From: RPQJ01 sp963748985
GTDB taxonomy: Bacteria > Pseudomonadota > Gammaproteobacteria > Steroidobacterales > Steroidobacteraceae
Assembly: GCA_963748985.1 (NCBI GenBank)
Contig: CAVVKQ010000001.1
Span: 315,776-379,775, forward strand
DNA length: 64,000 nucleotides
Reading direction: 5' to 3'
Under the pieces are notes generated by a model that was given only the letters and a program-made list of their open reading frames with translations, did no database searches and was not told the origin of the DNA. Made by a program: the position numbers and the translations under genes. Shown here piece after piece: positions 10,306 through 21,484 of this stretch (the stretch's first letter is position 1; each line of letters starts with the position of its first letter).

Positions 10306-13300
10306 GCCGTTGCCCCCGTGGAACCTGCGGGCTCGCTCGGGACGGACGCGCTTGCAGCGGGAGGGCGGCCACCGAACCGCTCCGACAGTCCCTGGATCAG
10401 GACGTAGAAGGCCGGCACCGCGAGCGTCGTGAGGATCGTCGCGAAGATCATGCCGCCGAAGACGGTGATACCCACTGAAACTTTCGACGCTGCGCCCGCG
10501 CCGCTGGCAAGGACCAGCGGCACCACGCCGAGGATGAACGCGAACGACGTCATCAGGATCGGCCGCAGGCGCAGTCGCGCCGCATCGAGTGCCGCTTCAA
10601 GGATCGGCATGCCCTGCTCGCGGTTCATCTTGGCGAACTCGACGATCAGGATCGCGTTCTTTGCCGACAGTCCCACCAGCGTGACCAGCCCGATCTGGCC
10701 GTAGACGTTGAACGGGATGCCGACCAGCTTGAGCGCGAACAGCGCGCCCATCAAACCGAAAGGCGTGGCGAGCAACACGGCGAACGGCACGGCCCAGCTC
10801 TCGTAGAGCGCCGCGAGGAACAGGAAGACGACGACGATCGACAGTCCGAGCACGACCGTCGAGGCGTTGCCCGCTTCGATCTCCTGCTTGCTCTGTCCCG
10901 ACCACTCGATGCCGTAGCCGTCCGGCAGGGTTTCCGCCGCGACTTCTTCCAGCGCGCGGATGGCATCGCCCGAACTCGCGCCGAGGGCCGGCGTGCCGCT
11001 GAACGCAGCCGTGCGATACAGGTTGTAGCGCTGCATGAAGCGCGCGCCTGTGCCGCGCTGCCAGCTCGTCAGCGTGTCGAGCGGCACCATGCCGCCGTCG
11101 CGATTGCGCACGAACAGCCGCGCGATGTCGGTGACCTCCTGGCGGAAGTCCGGTTCGGCCTGCAGCGTCACCTTGTAGTTGCGGCCGAAGCGGCTGAAGT
11201 CATTCACCTGGTAGCCGCCGAGGAACGTCTGCAGCGTGGTGAAGACGTCGCTCACCGGCACGCCGAGCTTCTTCGCCTTCTCGCGGTCGACGTACAGCTG
11301 GAAGTTCGGCGTGCTGGCGCTGAACGTCGTGCTGATGCGGCCGATCTCGGGACGCTGCTGGGCTGCGGCGATGAAATCCTGCGCCACCTGCGCCAGTTCC
11401 TGCGGCGGCTGGTTCGACTTGGCCTGCAGCATCAGCGAAAAGCCGGAGACCGAGCCGAAGCCGGGCAGCGCGGGCGGATTGAACGGCATGATGACCGCTT
11501 CGGGGATGCCCGCGCCGAGTCCGTACAGTTGCATCAGGATCGACCGCACGCCCAGTCTCGGCCGTGGTGCGCTCGCCCCAGGGCTTGAGCTTCACGATGA
11601 CCAGCGCGCCGTTCGATGCGGCCGTGCCCGAGAGCAGGTCGAAACCGGATACACCAACGACCGAGTCCACGCCCGGGATCGCGCGTGCCAGCGGTTCCAC
11701 CTGCGCGAGGATGGCGTCCGTGCGCTCCTGCGACGCGGCGTCGGGCAGCAGCACCTGCATGAAGACGGCGCCCTTGTCCTCGTCCGGCACGAAACCGGTC
11801 GGCACTGCCCGGAACAGCCCGACGGTCACGAAGATCACGATGCCGAGCGTGAGCAGGACGAGCAGCGTGCGCCGGGCGAGCACCGCCGCGGCCGCGCCAT
11901 AGTGCGCGTTGACGCGGTCGAACCCGGAGTTGAAGGCCCGGAAGAACCGGGCGAGGAGGCCGTTGCTTTCCTCGTGCGGTTTCATCAGCAGGATGCAGAG
12001 CGTTGGCGTCAATGTGATCGCGACGACCGCCGAGAACATCGTCGACACGGCGACCGTCACCGCGAATTGCTTGTACAGCTGCCCGGTCACGCCCGGGATG
12101 AATCCCATCGGGATGAACACGGCCGCGAGGATCAGGGCAATGGCCATCACCGGCCCCTGCACTTCCTCCATGGCCTTGATCGTCGCCTCGCGCACCGCGA
12201 GACCGTTGCGCATCTTGTGCTCGACAGCCTCGACCACGACGATGGCGTCGTCGACGACGATGCCGATGGCGAGCACCATGCCGAACAGCGACAGCGTGTT
12301 GATCGTGAACCCGAGCACCTGGAAGGCCGCGAACGTCGCGACCAGCGACACGGGCACGGCCAGCATCGGGATCAGCGTGGTGCGCCAGTTCTGCAGGAAC
12401 AGGAACACCACGATCAGCACGAGGATGAGCGCCTCGATGAAGGTGTGGATCACTTCCTGGACCGAGGCCTCGACGAACTCGGAGGTGTCGTAGACGATCC
12501 TGTAATCGAGCCCCTTCGGGAACTCGCGCGCCAGGCGCGTAATCTGCGCCTTCAGCAGTCCTGCCGTCTCGAGTGCATTCGCGCCCGGCACCAGCGACAC
12601 GGAGACGAGCGCCGCCGACTTGCCGTCGAGCGTCGACACGTTGCTGTAGCTGCGCGCGCCGAGTTCGACCCGCCCGATGTCCTTGATGCGGATGAACGAC
12701 CCGTCCGGCTTCGAGCCGACGATGATGTTCGCGAACTCCTCGGCGTTGACCAGGCGGCCCCGAACGCGCAGCGAGTACTGGAAGCTCTGGCCGCGCGTCG
12801 CCGGCGGCTGGCCGACCTGTCCCGCCGGCACCTGGACGTTCTGCTCGCGAATCGCCGCCGCCACGTCGCTCGCGGAGATGCCGAGTGACGCCATGCGATC
12901 GGGCCGCAGCCAGATGCGCATGCCGAAATCCGAGCCAAAGACCTTGACGTCGCCCACGCCCTTGACGCGCTTCAGTTCGTCGACGATGTAGACATAGCCG
13001 TAGTTGCTGATGAAGAGCGGGTCGTAGGTGCCGTCCGGCGAGTAGATCGCGAAGTACAGCAGGGTGTCCGGGGACTGCTTGCGCACGGTCACGCCGGCGT
13101 TGATCACCTCGGACGGCAGTTGCGAGTTGGCCTGCGCGACCCGGTTCTGCACTTCGACGGCGGCCAGGTCGGGATCCCGCTCGAGTTCGAACGTCACCGA
13201 GATCGACGCGCTGCCGTCGTCGCCGCTCACCGAGCTGATGTACAGCATGTCGGTGGCGCCGTTGATCTGCTGGTCCATCGGCGCGGCTACAGATTCCTCG

Positions 13301-13470
13301 ACGACGTCCGAGCTGGCGCCGAGGTAGAAGCCGTTCACCTGCACAGTGGGCAGCGCAATGTTGGGGAACTCGCCGATCGGCAGGCCGATCAGCGACAGCG
13401 TGCCGATCAGCAGCAGGAAGAGCGAAATGACGATCGCGAAGACCGGGCGATCGATGAAGAAACGTGACAT
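10302..13470 (-). CDS. RND multidrug efflux permease (HAE1/AcrB type), one frameshift
   Basis: This is a proton-driven inner-membrane transporter of about 1055 residues once joined. The first transmembrane helix follows MSRFFIDRPVFA, the standard HAE1 start. GIVVDDAIVVVEAVEH carries the paired Asp residues of the proton relay in TM4. Two large periplasmic loops and a repeated 6+6 helix layout are visible. An extra base in a CCC run (plus strand 11551-11553) breaks the frame. Deleting one base gives TTAETGVRSILMQLYG, which rejoins both halves. The start at 13470 is 10 nt after the stop of the adaptor gene. The substrate range is unknown. Confidence 0.88.
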
Positions 13471-13480
13471 CGACGACTGC

Positions 13481-14729
13481 TCAGTGGGTCGCAGCGGCCG
13501 GGGCCGCATCCGGCGATGCTGGACGGTCGAAATCCTCGAGCGTCACCGCGACGACTTGCAGCGGTGAGCCGGGCCGCGCCTTCTGCAGGCCTTCCACCAC
13601 GACGCGGTCGCCCGGCTCGAGCCCGCTGGCGATCACCTGGCGGTTGCCGAAGCGCGGGCCGAGCGTGACGGGACGCAGCTCTGCCTTGTCCTCGGCCCCG
13701 ACCACGGTGAGGAAGTATTTGCCCAGTTGCTCCTGCACGGCGCGATCCGGCACGACCAGCGCATTGACCGACTGACCGGTGGTGGCGCGGACACGGGCGA
13801 ACATGCCGGGTATCAGCGCGTGCTGCGGATTCGGGAACTCGGCGCGGATCTTCAGCGTGCCGGTCGTCGGGTCGACGGCCCGGTCGCCGAAATTGATGAG
13901 ACCCGTCAGCGGATAGTCGGAGCCGTCGCTCAGGATCAGCTTCACGATGCGCACAGGGTCGTCCGCCGCGATGCTGGTGGAGCCTTGACGCTTGGAGAAC
14001 TCGAGAAATTCCGTCTCGCTGATCTGGAAATAGACCCAGGCTGGATCATCGCTGGAGATGGTGCCGAGCTGCGTCTGGCCGGCCGTCACGAGATCGCCGG
14101 GAAAGACCTGGACAGCGCCGATCCGGCCCTGCAGGGGTGCGCGAATCTGCGCGTACTCGATCCCGAGCCGGGTCTGGTCCAGCGCGGCGCGGCTGGCCTG
14201 GACCTGTGCTTCGGCCTGGCGGGCCGCGGCCACGGCGTTGTCGTAAACCTGCCGGGCGATCGCTTCATCGGCCAGCAGTGGCCGATACCGCTCGACGTCC
14301 TGGCGGGAACGCGAGAGGTTCGCCTCGGCGGAAGCCAGCTGCGCCTCGGCGTTGGCCACCTGCGCGCGGAACTCGCGCGGATCAATGGAGTAGAGGAGCT
14401 GGCCCTTCTCGACGCCGCGCACCATCGTCGAAGTGTTTCTGCAGCAGGATGCCGGAGACCATGGAACGGATGTCGACTTCCTGCGAGCCCTTCACCTCGC
14501 CGACCTTGTCGGCATACATCACCGTCGGGCTCGCCTCGGCCGTGATCGCCTTGACCTCGACCGGCGCGGCCGGTGGCACTGCCGGCGGCTTTCGGCCGCA
14601 ACCGGCAAGGCTGAGACCCGCCATCAAGGCCAGGCACGCCGCGAGGATGAGTCGCAGCCGTAAACGCGTTGGTACTGAACTCACCGGGGAGTCTCCGGGT
14701 CGATTCTTGTTTTGCCTGGATTTCGGCAC
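13481..14729 (-). CDS. RND periplasmic adaptor (MFP/HlyD) lipoprotein, one frameshift
   Basis: This is the first gene of the efflux operon. The N-terminal signal peptide ends in SLAGC, a lipoprotein site. Next come the first beta-barrel/lipoyl half, a helical hairpin (AQVANAEAQLASAEANLSRSRQDVERYRPLL), the second lipoyl half (IRAPLQGRIG) and the membrane-proximal domain, as in AcrA/MexA. One extra base near 14416 separates the first ~105 residues from the rest. Removing it joins QKHFDDGA to VEKGQLLYSIDPREF. The start codon is uncertain because several in-frame choices precede the signal peptide. Confidence 0.84.
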
Positions 14730-14875
14730 CCGCAGTTTAACTGCCTGCTGCGGCTGGCGTCAGTCGCCGTCGCGGATATCGTCCGGATCGAACTGCCCAT
14801 TTTGGGCGCTCTTGACGCGCGGTGCAGCGGATGCCGAAGATTCGACAGGCATCCCCCGGAGGGGACTGGGCACAA

Positions 14876-15352
14876 ATGATCGATCACCGCAGAATCCGCG
14901 AACGTCACCGCGAACTGTCGTACGTCACCGGCCGGTTCATGACCGAACACCTGATCCGCGTTCACAAGTTGTTCGAGGGTGACTTGACGGCCGCGATCGT
15001 GCTGGCCACGGTGGCCCAGCACAACGTACAGCGGTATTACGACGAGATCGGGCGGGATGCGCCTGAGGGTTTCGATCCGCTGGTCGCTGCCGACAAGCAC
15101 CTGCCGCACCTGCGACCGTGCAATGCGTTATCCGTTAGTACGGCGACCGGTGTCCCGCGCGAGACGGTGCGCCGCAAAGTCCGGTGGCTCGTCGATAAGG
15201 GGTGGCTCAGCATCGGCGAGCGTGGCCAGCTGTGTGTCGTAAACGGGATGTCCAGGGATTTCCAGGACTTCGACATCGGGACAACCGAACGGTTGCTCGA
15301 ATGCATGCGGGCCTTGACGCGGGTGCTCGACGCGCCGGCGGCTGGAAAGTGA
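14876..15352 (+). CDS. Winged-helix DNA-binding protein, function unknown
   Basis: This is a 158-residue soluble protein. The central part (VSTATGVPRETVRRKVRWLVDKGWL) is a convincing helix-turn-helix with recognition helix, as in MarR/Crp-type winged helices. The N-terminal ~90 residues are helical and could dimerise or sense a ligand. The ATG at 14876 is preceded by GGAGGGG about 11 nt upstream, which decides the start. It is divergent from the efflux operon and could regulate it, but no operator was identified. It converges on mutS. Confidence 0.68.
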   Translation: MIDHRRIRERHRELSYVTGRFMTEHLIRVHKLFEGDLTAAIVLATVAQHNVQRYYDEIGRDAPEGFDPLVAADKHLPHLRPCNALSVSTATGVPRETVRRKVRWLVDKGWLSIGERGQLCVVNGMSRDFQDFDIGTTERLLECMRALTRVLDAPAAGK

Positions 15353-15374
15353 CGCAACGATCGACGCCGCGACC

Positions 15375-17963
15375 TCACGTCGGATCGTTGCGTTCGTCCA
15401 GCAGTTCCTTCAGCCGGTATAGCACGTCGAGTGCCGCGCGCGGACTGAGCGACTCGGGGTCGACGCCCTCGAGCATCCTGCGCAGCACGGATTCGGTTTC
15501 GTTCTCCGGCATCGACAATGCCAGCTCCTGCTGCGGCGTCGGCGGCCTGGTCGCGTGCTCCCGCTCTTCCAGCTCGTGCAGGTACCGACGGGCTTCCCCA
15601 ATGACGGGCTTCGGCACGCCTGCCAGGCGTGCGACCTGCAGACCGTAGCTCTGGTTGGCCGGGCCCTCCTTGACGGCGTGCAGGAAGACGAGCTGATCCC
15701 CGTGCTCCGTGGCGTCGAGATGGACGTTGGCGCAAGCGGGCAGTTCGTCCCCGAGCGCGGTCAGCTCGAAGTAGTGCGTCGCGAACAGCGTGAACGCACC
15801 GATTTCGCGTCCCAGATGCCGGGCACACGCCCACGCCAGCGACAGGCCATCGAAAGTGCTGGTGCCGCGACCAATCTCGTCCATCAGCACGAGGCTGTCG
15901 CGCGTGGCGTTGTTCAGGATGTTCGCGGCCTCGGTCATCTCGACCATGAACGTCGAACGGCCGCCGGCGAGATCGTCGGCCGCGCCGATGCGCGTGAAGA
16001 CGCGATCAACCGGTCCGATGCGCGCAGACTCCGCCGGCACGAAGCTCCCGATGCCGGCGAGGATGACGATCAGCGCGGCCTGCCGCATGTAGGTCGATTT
16101 GCCGCCCATGTTCGGGCCCGTGACGATCAGCATGCGTCGACCGTCGCGCAGGTCCAGGTCGTTCGGCACGAACGGACCGTCGATGTGCTGCTCGACCACC
16201 AGGTGCCGCCCGCCACGAATGTCGATGCGCGATTCATCGCAGAGTTCCGGCCGTGCCAGTCGCAGCGTGATGGCACGCTCGGCGAGATTGCCGAGCACGT
16301 CGAGCGCGGCGAGCGCTGCGGCCATCGCCTGCAATGCCGGCAAAGTCTCAGTCAGCGTGTCGAGCAACCCCTCGTAGAGTTCGCGTTCGCGGGCCATGGC
16401 GCGATCGCGTGCCCCCAGCACCTTGTCCTCGAACGACTTCAGTTCGCTCGTGATGTAGCGTTCGGCATTCTTGACCGTCTGTCGCCGCACCCAGTCGGCC
16501 GGTACACGGTCGGCCTGGCTGCGGCTCACCTCGATGAAGTAGCCCTGCACGCGGTTGTAGCCGAAGCGCAGGTTCTGGAAGCCGGTGCGTTCGCGTTCGC
16601 GCGCTTCCAGGTCGAGCAGCGCTTCGTCGCTGTGCTCGCTGATGCGGCGAAGTTCGTCGAGGCCGGCGTCGAATCCGGTGGCAAAGACACCACCTTCGCG
16701 CAGCAGCGCGGGTGGCGTTTCGATCAGCGCCTGCAGCAGATGCTGGTAAATCGCGGGATGCGTGCCGACGCCCGCGGCCAGGCGCTGCAGCAGCGGGGCG
16801 TCCAGTGTCGCGAGTTGCGTCTGCAGTTCAGGCAGGCAACCCAGGGCTGCGCGCAGCTGCGACAAGTCGCGGGGCCGTGCAGACCGCAGCGCCACGCGCG
16901 CGAGGATGCGTTCGACGTCTCCAACCTTGCGCAGCAGGGCGTGCAGCGACGAATGCGAACCTGCATCGAGCAGTGTCTCGATCGCCTGCAGCCGCAGCAT
17001 GCGCGGCTCGACGCCACGCAGTGGACGCTGGATCCAGCGCCGCAGTTCGCGTCCGCCCATCGCCGTGGCCGTGCGGTCGAGTACGCCGAGCAACGTGCTG
17101 TCGCTGCGGCCGGACAGGCTGCTGTCGAGTTCGAGGTTGCGACGGGTTGCGGCGTCGAGCAGCAGGCTGTCTTCGCGCAGCTCCGTGCGAATTCCGCGCA
17201 GGTGGGGGAGGGCGGACTTCTGTGTCTCGCGCACGTAGTTGAGCAGGCAACCCGCGGCACCAATCGCGAGGGATTGTCCGGCGAGGCCGAAACCCGCGAG
17301 ATCGCGCGTACCGAACTGTTCGCACAATTGCCGCTCAGCGCTGCCCGCTTCGAAGTGCCACGGCGGGCGCTGCCGCACGCAGATGTCGTTGCGACCCTGC
17401 AGCCGCTCCAGCGCGTTCTCGGGAACGAGCAGTTCCGCCGGGCGCAGTCGTTCCAGCTCTGCGGCGAGCGCTTCTTCGCCCGAGGCCTGCAGCGCATGAA
17501 AACGGCCGCTCGAGAGCTCGAGCCAGGCGAGGCCAAAGCCGTCGGCGCCGGGGGAGATGGCCGCCAGCAATGTGTCGCGACGCTCTTCGAGCAATGAATC
17601 GTCGGTGACGGTGCCGGGCGTGACGACACGCACCACCTGCCGTTCGACCGGGCCTTTCGCTTTGGCGGGATCACCGATCTGTTCGCAGATCGCCACCGAC
17701 TCGCCCTTGCGCACGGCACGCGCCAGATAGTTGTCGAGTGTCTGCACCGGCACGCCCGCCATCGGAATCGGCTCGCCACCGGAGGTGCCGCGGGCCGTCA
17801 GCGTGATATCGAGCAGTCGTGAAGCCTTGCGGGCGTCGTCGAAGAACAGTTCGTAGAAGTCCCCCATTCGATAAAACAGGAGCACGTCCGGGTACTGCGC
17901 CTTGATGCGCAGGTACTGGGTCATGACGGGGGTGTTGGGCGGGGATTTGAGCTGTTCTGTCAC
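15375..17963 (-). CDS. mutS: DNA mismatch repair protein MutS
   Basis: This is an 862-residue ATPase that recognises mismatches and recruits MutL. GDFYELF near the N-terminus holds the Phe/Glu that insert at the mismatch. Connector, lever and clamp domains follow. The ATPase has Walker A GPNMGGKS near residue 620, Walker B VLMDEIGRGTS and the conserved FATHY. The C-terminal dimerisation tail is present (LYRLKELLDERN). The GTG at 17963 (VTEQLKS) is taken as the start because it gives the normal length. The first ATG downstream is 13 codons later (MTQYLRIK). Confidence 0.96.
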   Translation of the reverse strand: MTEQLKSPPNTPVMTQYLRIKAQYPDVLLFYRMGDFYELFFDDARKASRLLDITLTARGTSGGEPIPMAGVPVQTLDNYLARAVRKGESVAICEQIGDPAKAKGPVERQVVRVVTPGTVTDDSLLEERRDTLLAAISPGADGFGLAWLELSSGRFHALQASGEEALAAELERLRPAELLVPENALERLQGRNDICVRQRPPWHFEAGSAERQLCEQFGTRDLAGFGLAGQSLAIGAAGCLLNYVRETQKSALPHLRGIRTELREDSLLLDAATRRNLELDSSLSGRSDSTLLGVLDRTATAMGGRELRRWIQRPLRGVEPRMLRLQAIETLLDAGSHSSLHALLRKVGDVERILARVALRSARPRDLSQLRAALGCLPELQTQLATLDAPLLQRLAAGVGTHPAIYQHLLQALIETPPALLREGGVFATGFDAGLDELRRISEHSDEALLDLEARERERTGFQNLRFGYNRVQGYFIEVSRSQADRVPADWVRRQTVKNAERYITSELKSFEDKVLGARDRAMARERELYEGLLDTLTETLPALQAMAAALAALDVLGNLAERAITLRLARPELCDESRIDIRGGRHLVVEQHIDGPFVPNDLDLRDGRRMLIVTGPNMGGKSTYMRQAALIVILAGIGSFVPAESARIGPVDRVFTRIGAADDLAGGRSTFMVEMTEAANILNNATRDSLVLMDEIGRGTSTFDGLSLAWACARHLGREIGAFTLFATHYFELTALGDELPACANVHLDATEHGDQLVFLHAVKEGPANQSYGLQVARLAGVPKPVIGEARRYLHELEEREHATRPPTPQQELALSMPENETESVLRRMLEGVDPESLSPRAALDVLYRLKELLDERNDPT

Positions 17964-18093
17964 GCTGTGGAATTCTAGCCTTTTGCCCTGTCGGTCAGCG
18001 AACGAGCCGGGTGCACGGCAGGCACGCTGCATCGTTTCGCCCCGAATGGGTCAAACTAGGACGCCCGGCCGCTCTGGCCCGCGAGGATTCCGC

Positions 18094-19929
18094 ATGCGCA
18101 AGACGATCGACTTCCTGCTCAATGACTGGCTCGACGTCGCCGCGCTGGTCGAGCGGTCGCGGTACAGCGAACACAGCCGCGAAACGTTCGCGTCGGTGCT
18201 CGATACCTGCCAGCGCATTGCGGAGGAGAAGTTCGCGCCGTTCAACCGGCTCGTCGACGTGCAGGAACCGCGCCTCGAAAACGGGGTCGTCATCCTGCCG
18301 CAGTGTGCCTACGACGCGGCGCGGGCCTACGTCGACTCGGGAATGCTCGCGGCAACGCAGGACTACGACGTCGGTGGCATGCAGCTGCCCTACGTCGTCG
18401 AACTGGCCGCCAATGCCTTTTTCGCCAAGGCAGGGATCGGCCTCGGTGGCGGCGGCATGCTCACGGTCGGCAACGCCAACCTGTTGCTGGCGCACGGGAC
18501 GCCGCGGCAGAAATCCGCATTTGCGCAGCGGGAGATCGACGGCAAGTGGTTCGGCACGATGTGTCTCTCGGAGCCGCAGGCAGGCTCGAGCCTGTCCGAC
18601 ATCCTGACGCGCGCGACACCCGACGGCGACGATTTTGCGCAGGACGAACTCGGCCCGCGTTACCGACTCACCGGCAACAAGATGTGGATCAGCAACGGCG
18701 AGCACGACCTGTCCGAAAACATCGTGCACCTGGTGCTGGCCAAGATTCCCGCCGCGGACGGCAAGCTCGTCCCTGGGGTGCGGGGCATTTCGCTGTTCAT
18801 CGTGCCGAAGCTGCTGGCCAATGCGGCAGGCGAACTCACGGGTGAACGCAACGACGTCGCGCTCGCGGGCCTGAATCACAAGATGGGTTTCCGCGGCATA
18901 CCGAACACGCTGCTCAATTTTGGTGAAGGCACGTTCCCGGTGCGCGGTCGTCCGGGTGCGATCGGCTACCTCGTCGGCAAGCCCGGTGACGGCCTCAAGT
19001 GCATGTTCCACATGATGAACGAGGCCCGCATCGGCGTCGGGCTAGGAGCCGTGGGTATCGGCTACGCGGGCTACGAGGCGAGCCTCGATTACGCCCGCAA
19101 TCGCAAGCAGGGGCGTCCGTCGACGCCGGCCGGCAAGGATCCGGCGTCGCCACCCGTGAGCATCATCGAGCACGCGGACGTGAAACGCATGCTGCTCGCG
19201 CAGAAGTCGTACGTGGAAGGCGGGCTGGCGCTCGAGCTTTATTGCGGCCGGCTGGTCGACGAAGCCAGGACGGGATCTGCCGAGAGCGTGCCTGCGATCA
19301 AGGCACTGCTCGAGATCCTGACGCCGATCGCGAAGAGCTGGCCGAGCGAGTGGTGCCTCGAGGCAAACAACCTCGCCATCCAGGTGCATGGCGGCTACGG
19401 CTACACACGTGATTTTCCGGTCGAGCAATACTGGCGCGACAACCGCCTCAACATGATTCACGAAGGCACGCACGGCATCCAGGGACTGGACCTGCTGGGG
19501 CGCAAGGTGTTGATGGACGACGGCCGCGCGCTCGACCTGCTGTCGCAGCGCATCGGCCAGTCCGTGCAGCAAGCGGGCGGGCATGCGGAGTTGCAAGCCG
19601 GGTCCGCTGCGGTCACCCGTGGATTGCAGACGCTGCTGGATGCGACCCGCGCCGCGTGGAGTACTCGCCAGCCAGAGGAAGCGCTGGCCAACGCGACCCC
19701 CTACCTGCAGGCGTTTGGGCACGTCGTCGTGGCCTGGCTGTGGCTCGACGTCGCTCGTGTCGCGGTCGCCGCGCCTGCGGGCAAGGATGACGCCTTCCTG
19801 CGCGGCAAACTCCAGGCGGCAAACTATTTCTTCGATTTCGAGCTGCCGAAGATCGATGCGTGGCTGGCCGTGGTCGCGGCTCGCAATCCAACGTGTCGCG
19901 AGATGCAGGACGCGTGGTTCGAGAGCTGA
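18094..19929 (+). CDS. Acyl-CoA dehydrogenase (large, C-terminal-extended type)
   Basis: This is a 611-residue flavoenzyme that oxidises the alpha-beta bond of acyl-CoA thioesters. It has the N-terminal helical domain, MCLSEPQAGSSLSD of the FAD-binding beta-barrel, MNEARIGVG, and NLAIQVHGGYGYTRDFPVEQ with the downstream EGTHGIQGLD segment. A ~120-residue C-terminal extension matches the acetyl-CoA-dehydrogenase-like tail of the AidB-type subgroup. The ATG at 18094 has GAGGA upstream. The chain length of the substrate is unknown. The gene stands alone, divergent from mutS. Confidence 0.92.
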   Translation: MRKTIDFLLNDWLDVAALVERSRYSEHSRETFASVLDTCQRIAEEKFAPFNRLVDVQEPRLENGVVILPQCAYDAARAYVDSGMLAATQDYDVGGMQLPYVVELAANAFFAKAGIGLGGGGMLTVGNANLLLAHGTPRQKSAFAQREIDGKWFGTMCLSEPQAGSSLSDILTRATPDGDDFAQDELGPRYRLTGNKMWISNGEHDLSENIVHLVLAKIPAADGKLVPGVRGISLFIVPKLLANAAGELTGERNDVALAGLNHKMGFRGIPNTLLNFGEGTFPVRGRPGAIGYLVGKPGDGLKCMFHMMNEARIGVGLGAVGIGYAGYEASLDYARNRKQGRPSTPAGKDPASPPVSIIEHADVKRMLLAQKSYVEGGLALELYCGRLVDEARTGSAESVPAIKALLEILTPIAKSWPSEWCLEANNLAIQVHGGYGYTRDFPVEQYWRDNRLNMIHEGTHGIQGLDLLGRKVLMDDGRALDLLSQRIGQSVQQAGGHAELQAGSAAVTRGLQTLLDATRAAWSTRQPEEALANATPYLQAFGHVVVAWLWLDVARVAVAAPAGKDDAFLRGKLQAANYFFDFELPKIDAWLAVVAARNPTCREMQDAWFES

Positions 19930-20104
19930 GTGGTTCCCTGCCGCCAGGCGTTTCGGCCAGGCGCCGTCACCAGTTCTGCTCAAAGCAAAGCCGAGGCGCC
20001 CCGGTGGCGTTAGAATCATCGGCTGAATACCCGACGACGCCCGGACCCCATGGAGGTTCGGTCGTGCGTTGTTCCCGACTAAGACCACATGGAGCAGTTC
20101 AACA

Positions 20105-20728
20105 ATGAAACTCGTCAAGCTTTCGATCGCGGCCCTCTGCCTGGCATGGGCCTCGGGCTGCAGCACTCCTGAAGTCGCCGCACCCGCAGCGGCTCCGGCA
20201 CCAGCACCAGCACCAGTTTCGGCACCCGCTGCAGCGCCGGCTGGCAATACTATGGTCGCAACCGTCGAATTGACCGCGATCGTGACCGCGATCAACCATG
20301 CGACGCGTGAAGTCACGTTGAAGAAGGAAGACGGCACCGAAGTCACCTTCGTCGCCAGCGAGGACGTCAAGAACCTCCCCCAGGTAAAGGTGGGCGACGT
20401 GCTGCACGTGGTGTACGCCGAAGCGCTTGCGTATGAAGTCAGGAAGGGTGGCACGACCGCGGCCCCGGTAGTCGCGGTTGCCGGCGGCGCAGCCGAGCTG
20501 GGTCAGAGGCCGGCAGGTGCGCTGGCGCGCCAGACCACCGCGACGGTCGCGATCACGGCGATTGATCGAACGGTGCCCTCGGTGACGTTCCAGGGGCCCG
20601 CGGGCAACACGCGTACGATCAAGGTGCTGCATCCGGAACGACTCGAAGGCGTGAGCGTGGGTGACACGGTCGAACTGACCTTCACCGAAGCACTCGCCAT
20701 CAAGGTCGTCGAGGCTTCCGCCAAGTAG
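20105..20728 (+). CDS. Putative lipoprotein with duplicated beta-rich domain
   Basis: This is a 207-residue protein. The signal peptide MKLVKLSIAALCLAWASGC ends in a lipobox Cys, then comes an Ala/Pro spacer (~30 residues). Two related segments follow: TAIVTAINHATREVTLKKEDGTEVTF and ITAIDRTVPSVTFQGPAGNTRTI. Each is followed by 'GD(V/T)xxxxxxEALA'. They look like an internal duplication of a small beta-barrel domain. Function is unknown, probably in the periplasm or at the outer membrane. Confidence 0.75.
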   Translation: MKLVKLSIAALCLAWASGCSTPEVAAPAAAPAPAPAPVSAPAAAPAGNTMVATVELTAIVTAINHATREVTLKKEDGTEVTFVASEDVKNLPQVKVGDVLHVVYAEALAYEVRKGGTTAAPVVAVAGGAAELGQRPAGALARQTTATVAITAIDRTVPSVTFQGPAGNTRTIKVLHPERLEGVSVGDTVELTFTEALAIKVVEASAK

Positions 20729-20749
20729 GCCGGCGGCGCCCAGTTTGAT

Positions 20750-20780
20750 GCCCGCTCGATTCGTTACGACTCGAGCGGGC
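20750..20780. terminator. Hairpin between convergent genes
   Basis: A perfect 10-bp stem (GCCCGCTCGA/TCGAGCGGGC) with an 11-nt loop sits midway between two convergent genes. There is no clear T-tract, so it may be a weak bidirectional or Rho-assisted transcript end. Confidence 0.55.
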
Positions 20781-20801
20781 GCGACCTGCACAGGCTGGAA
20801 G

Positions 20802-21484
20802 TCAGCGGAACGCGTATACCCACGACGCCGCGATCCGGTCCACGTTCGTTTCGCCCGTTGTCTTCGAATCGCCCAGCCCGTCGAAGTGCTGGTAGTCGAG
20901 TCGCACGCTCCAGGTGCCCGAGTACCGGTACGACGCGCCCAGGCCGTAGAGCATGTCCTGGGTATCTTCCGAGACGTTGTCCCTGGACGAGAGCGTGCTG
21001 TTGCGCGCGTGTGCCGTCAGCGTCGTCGTCGCGAAGATCATGCCGAGCCGCGCGTAGACATCCCATGACCGGTTGATCGGCCAGATGCCGAGTGCGGAGG
21101 CGGCAACGCCTTTCGAGTCCGTTTCTGCATCAAACGCGATTGTGTCGGTGGTCGTGCCGTCGGTCACGTCACCGCGCGCTTCGTACTTGCCGGTACCGAG
21201 CGTCAGCCATTCCGCCTCGACGGCCAGGTAGGGCAGGACGCGGTAGCCGGCGAACACGCCGAACGAAGCGTCGTTTTCGCTCGAACTCGAGGTCGCCGAC
21301 AACGCGGTGAGTCCGCCCTGCGTCAGCGCATCGGACAGCGCGGCATCGTACGCGTTCTCGTCGATATCCAACTGGTCGCGCCGATGTTCACGCCGACGTA
21401 GAAGCCCCGGTTGTCGTCAGCCTGCGCGGCGGCGGCGCCGAGGGCGAGGGTGGCTGCGACGGTCAGGCCAAGGATGCGATTCAT
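20802..21484 (-). CDS. Outer-membrane beta-barrel protein, one frameshift
   Basis: The signal peptide MNRILGLTVAATLALGAAAAQA is followed by ADDNRGFYVGVNIG, a typical first strand of OmpA/OmpX-type eight-stranded barrels. Later strands alternate hydrophobic and polar residues (YLAVEAEWLTLG, SWDVYARLGMIF, SVRLDYQHFDG), and the chain ends in an aromatic-Arg terminus (WVYAFR) suited to Bam-mediated insertion. One missing base near 21373 shifts the frame. Adding one gives GVNIGATQLDIDENAYD. Function is unknown. Confidence 0.78.

Noticed and set aside
11236..12888. Plus-strand 550-codon frame opposite the RND permease
   Set aside because: It is an antisense shadow of a high-GC gene, with His/Arg/Asp-rich repeats and no domain.
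15555..17597. Plus-strand 680-codon frame opposite mutS
   Set aside because: Antisense shadow of mutS, low-complexity Arg/Gln/Ala content and no recognisable motif.
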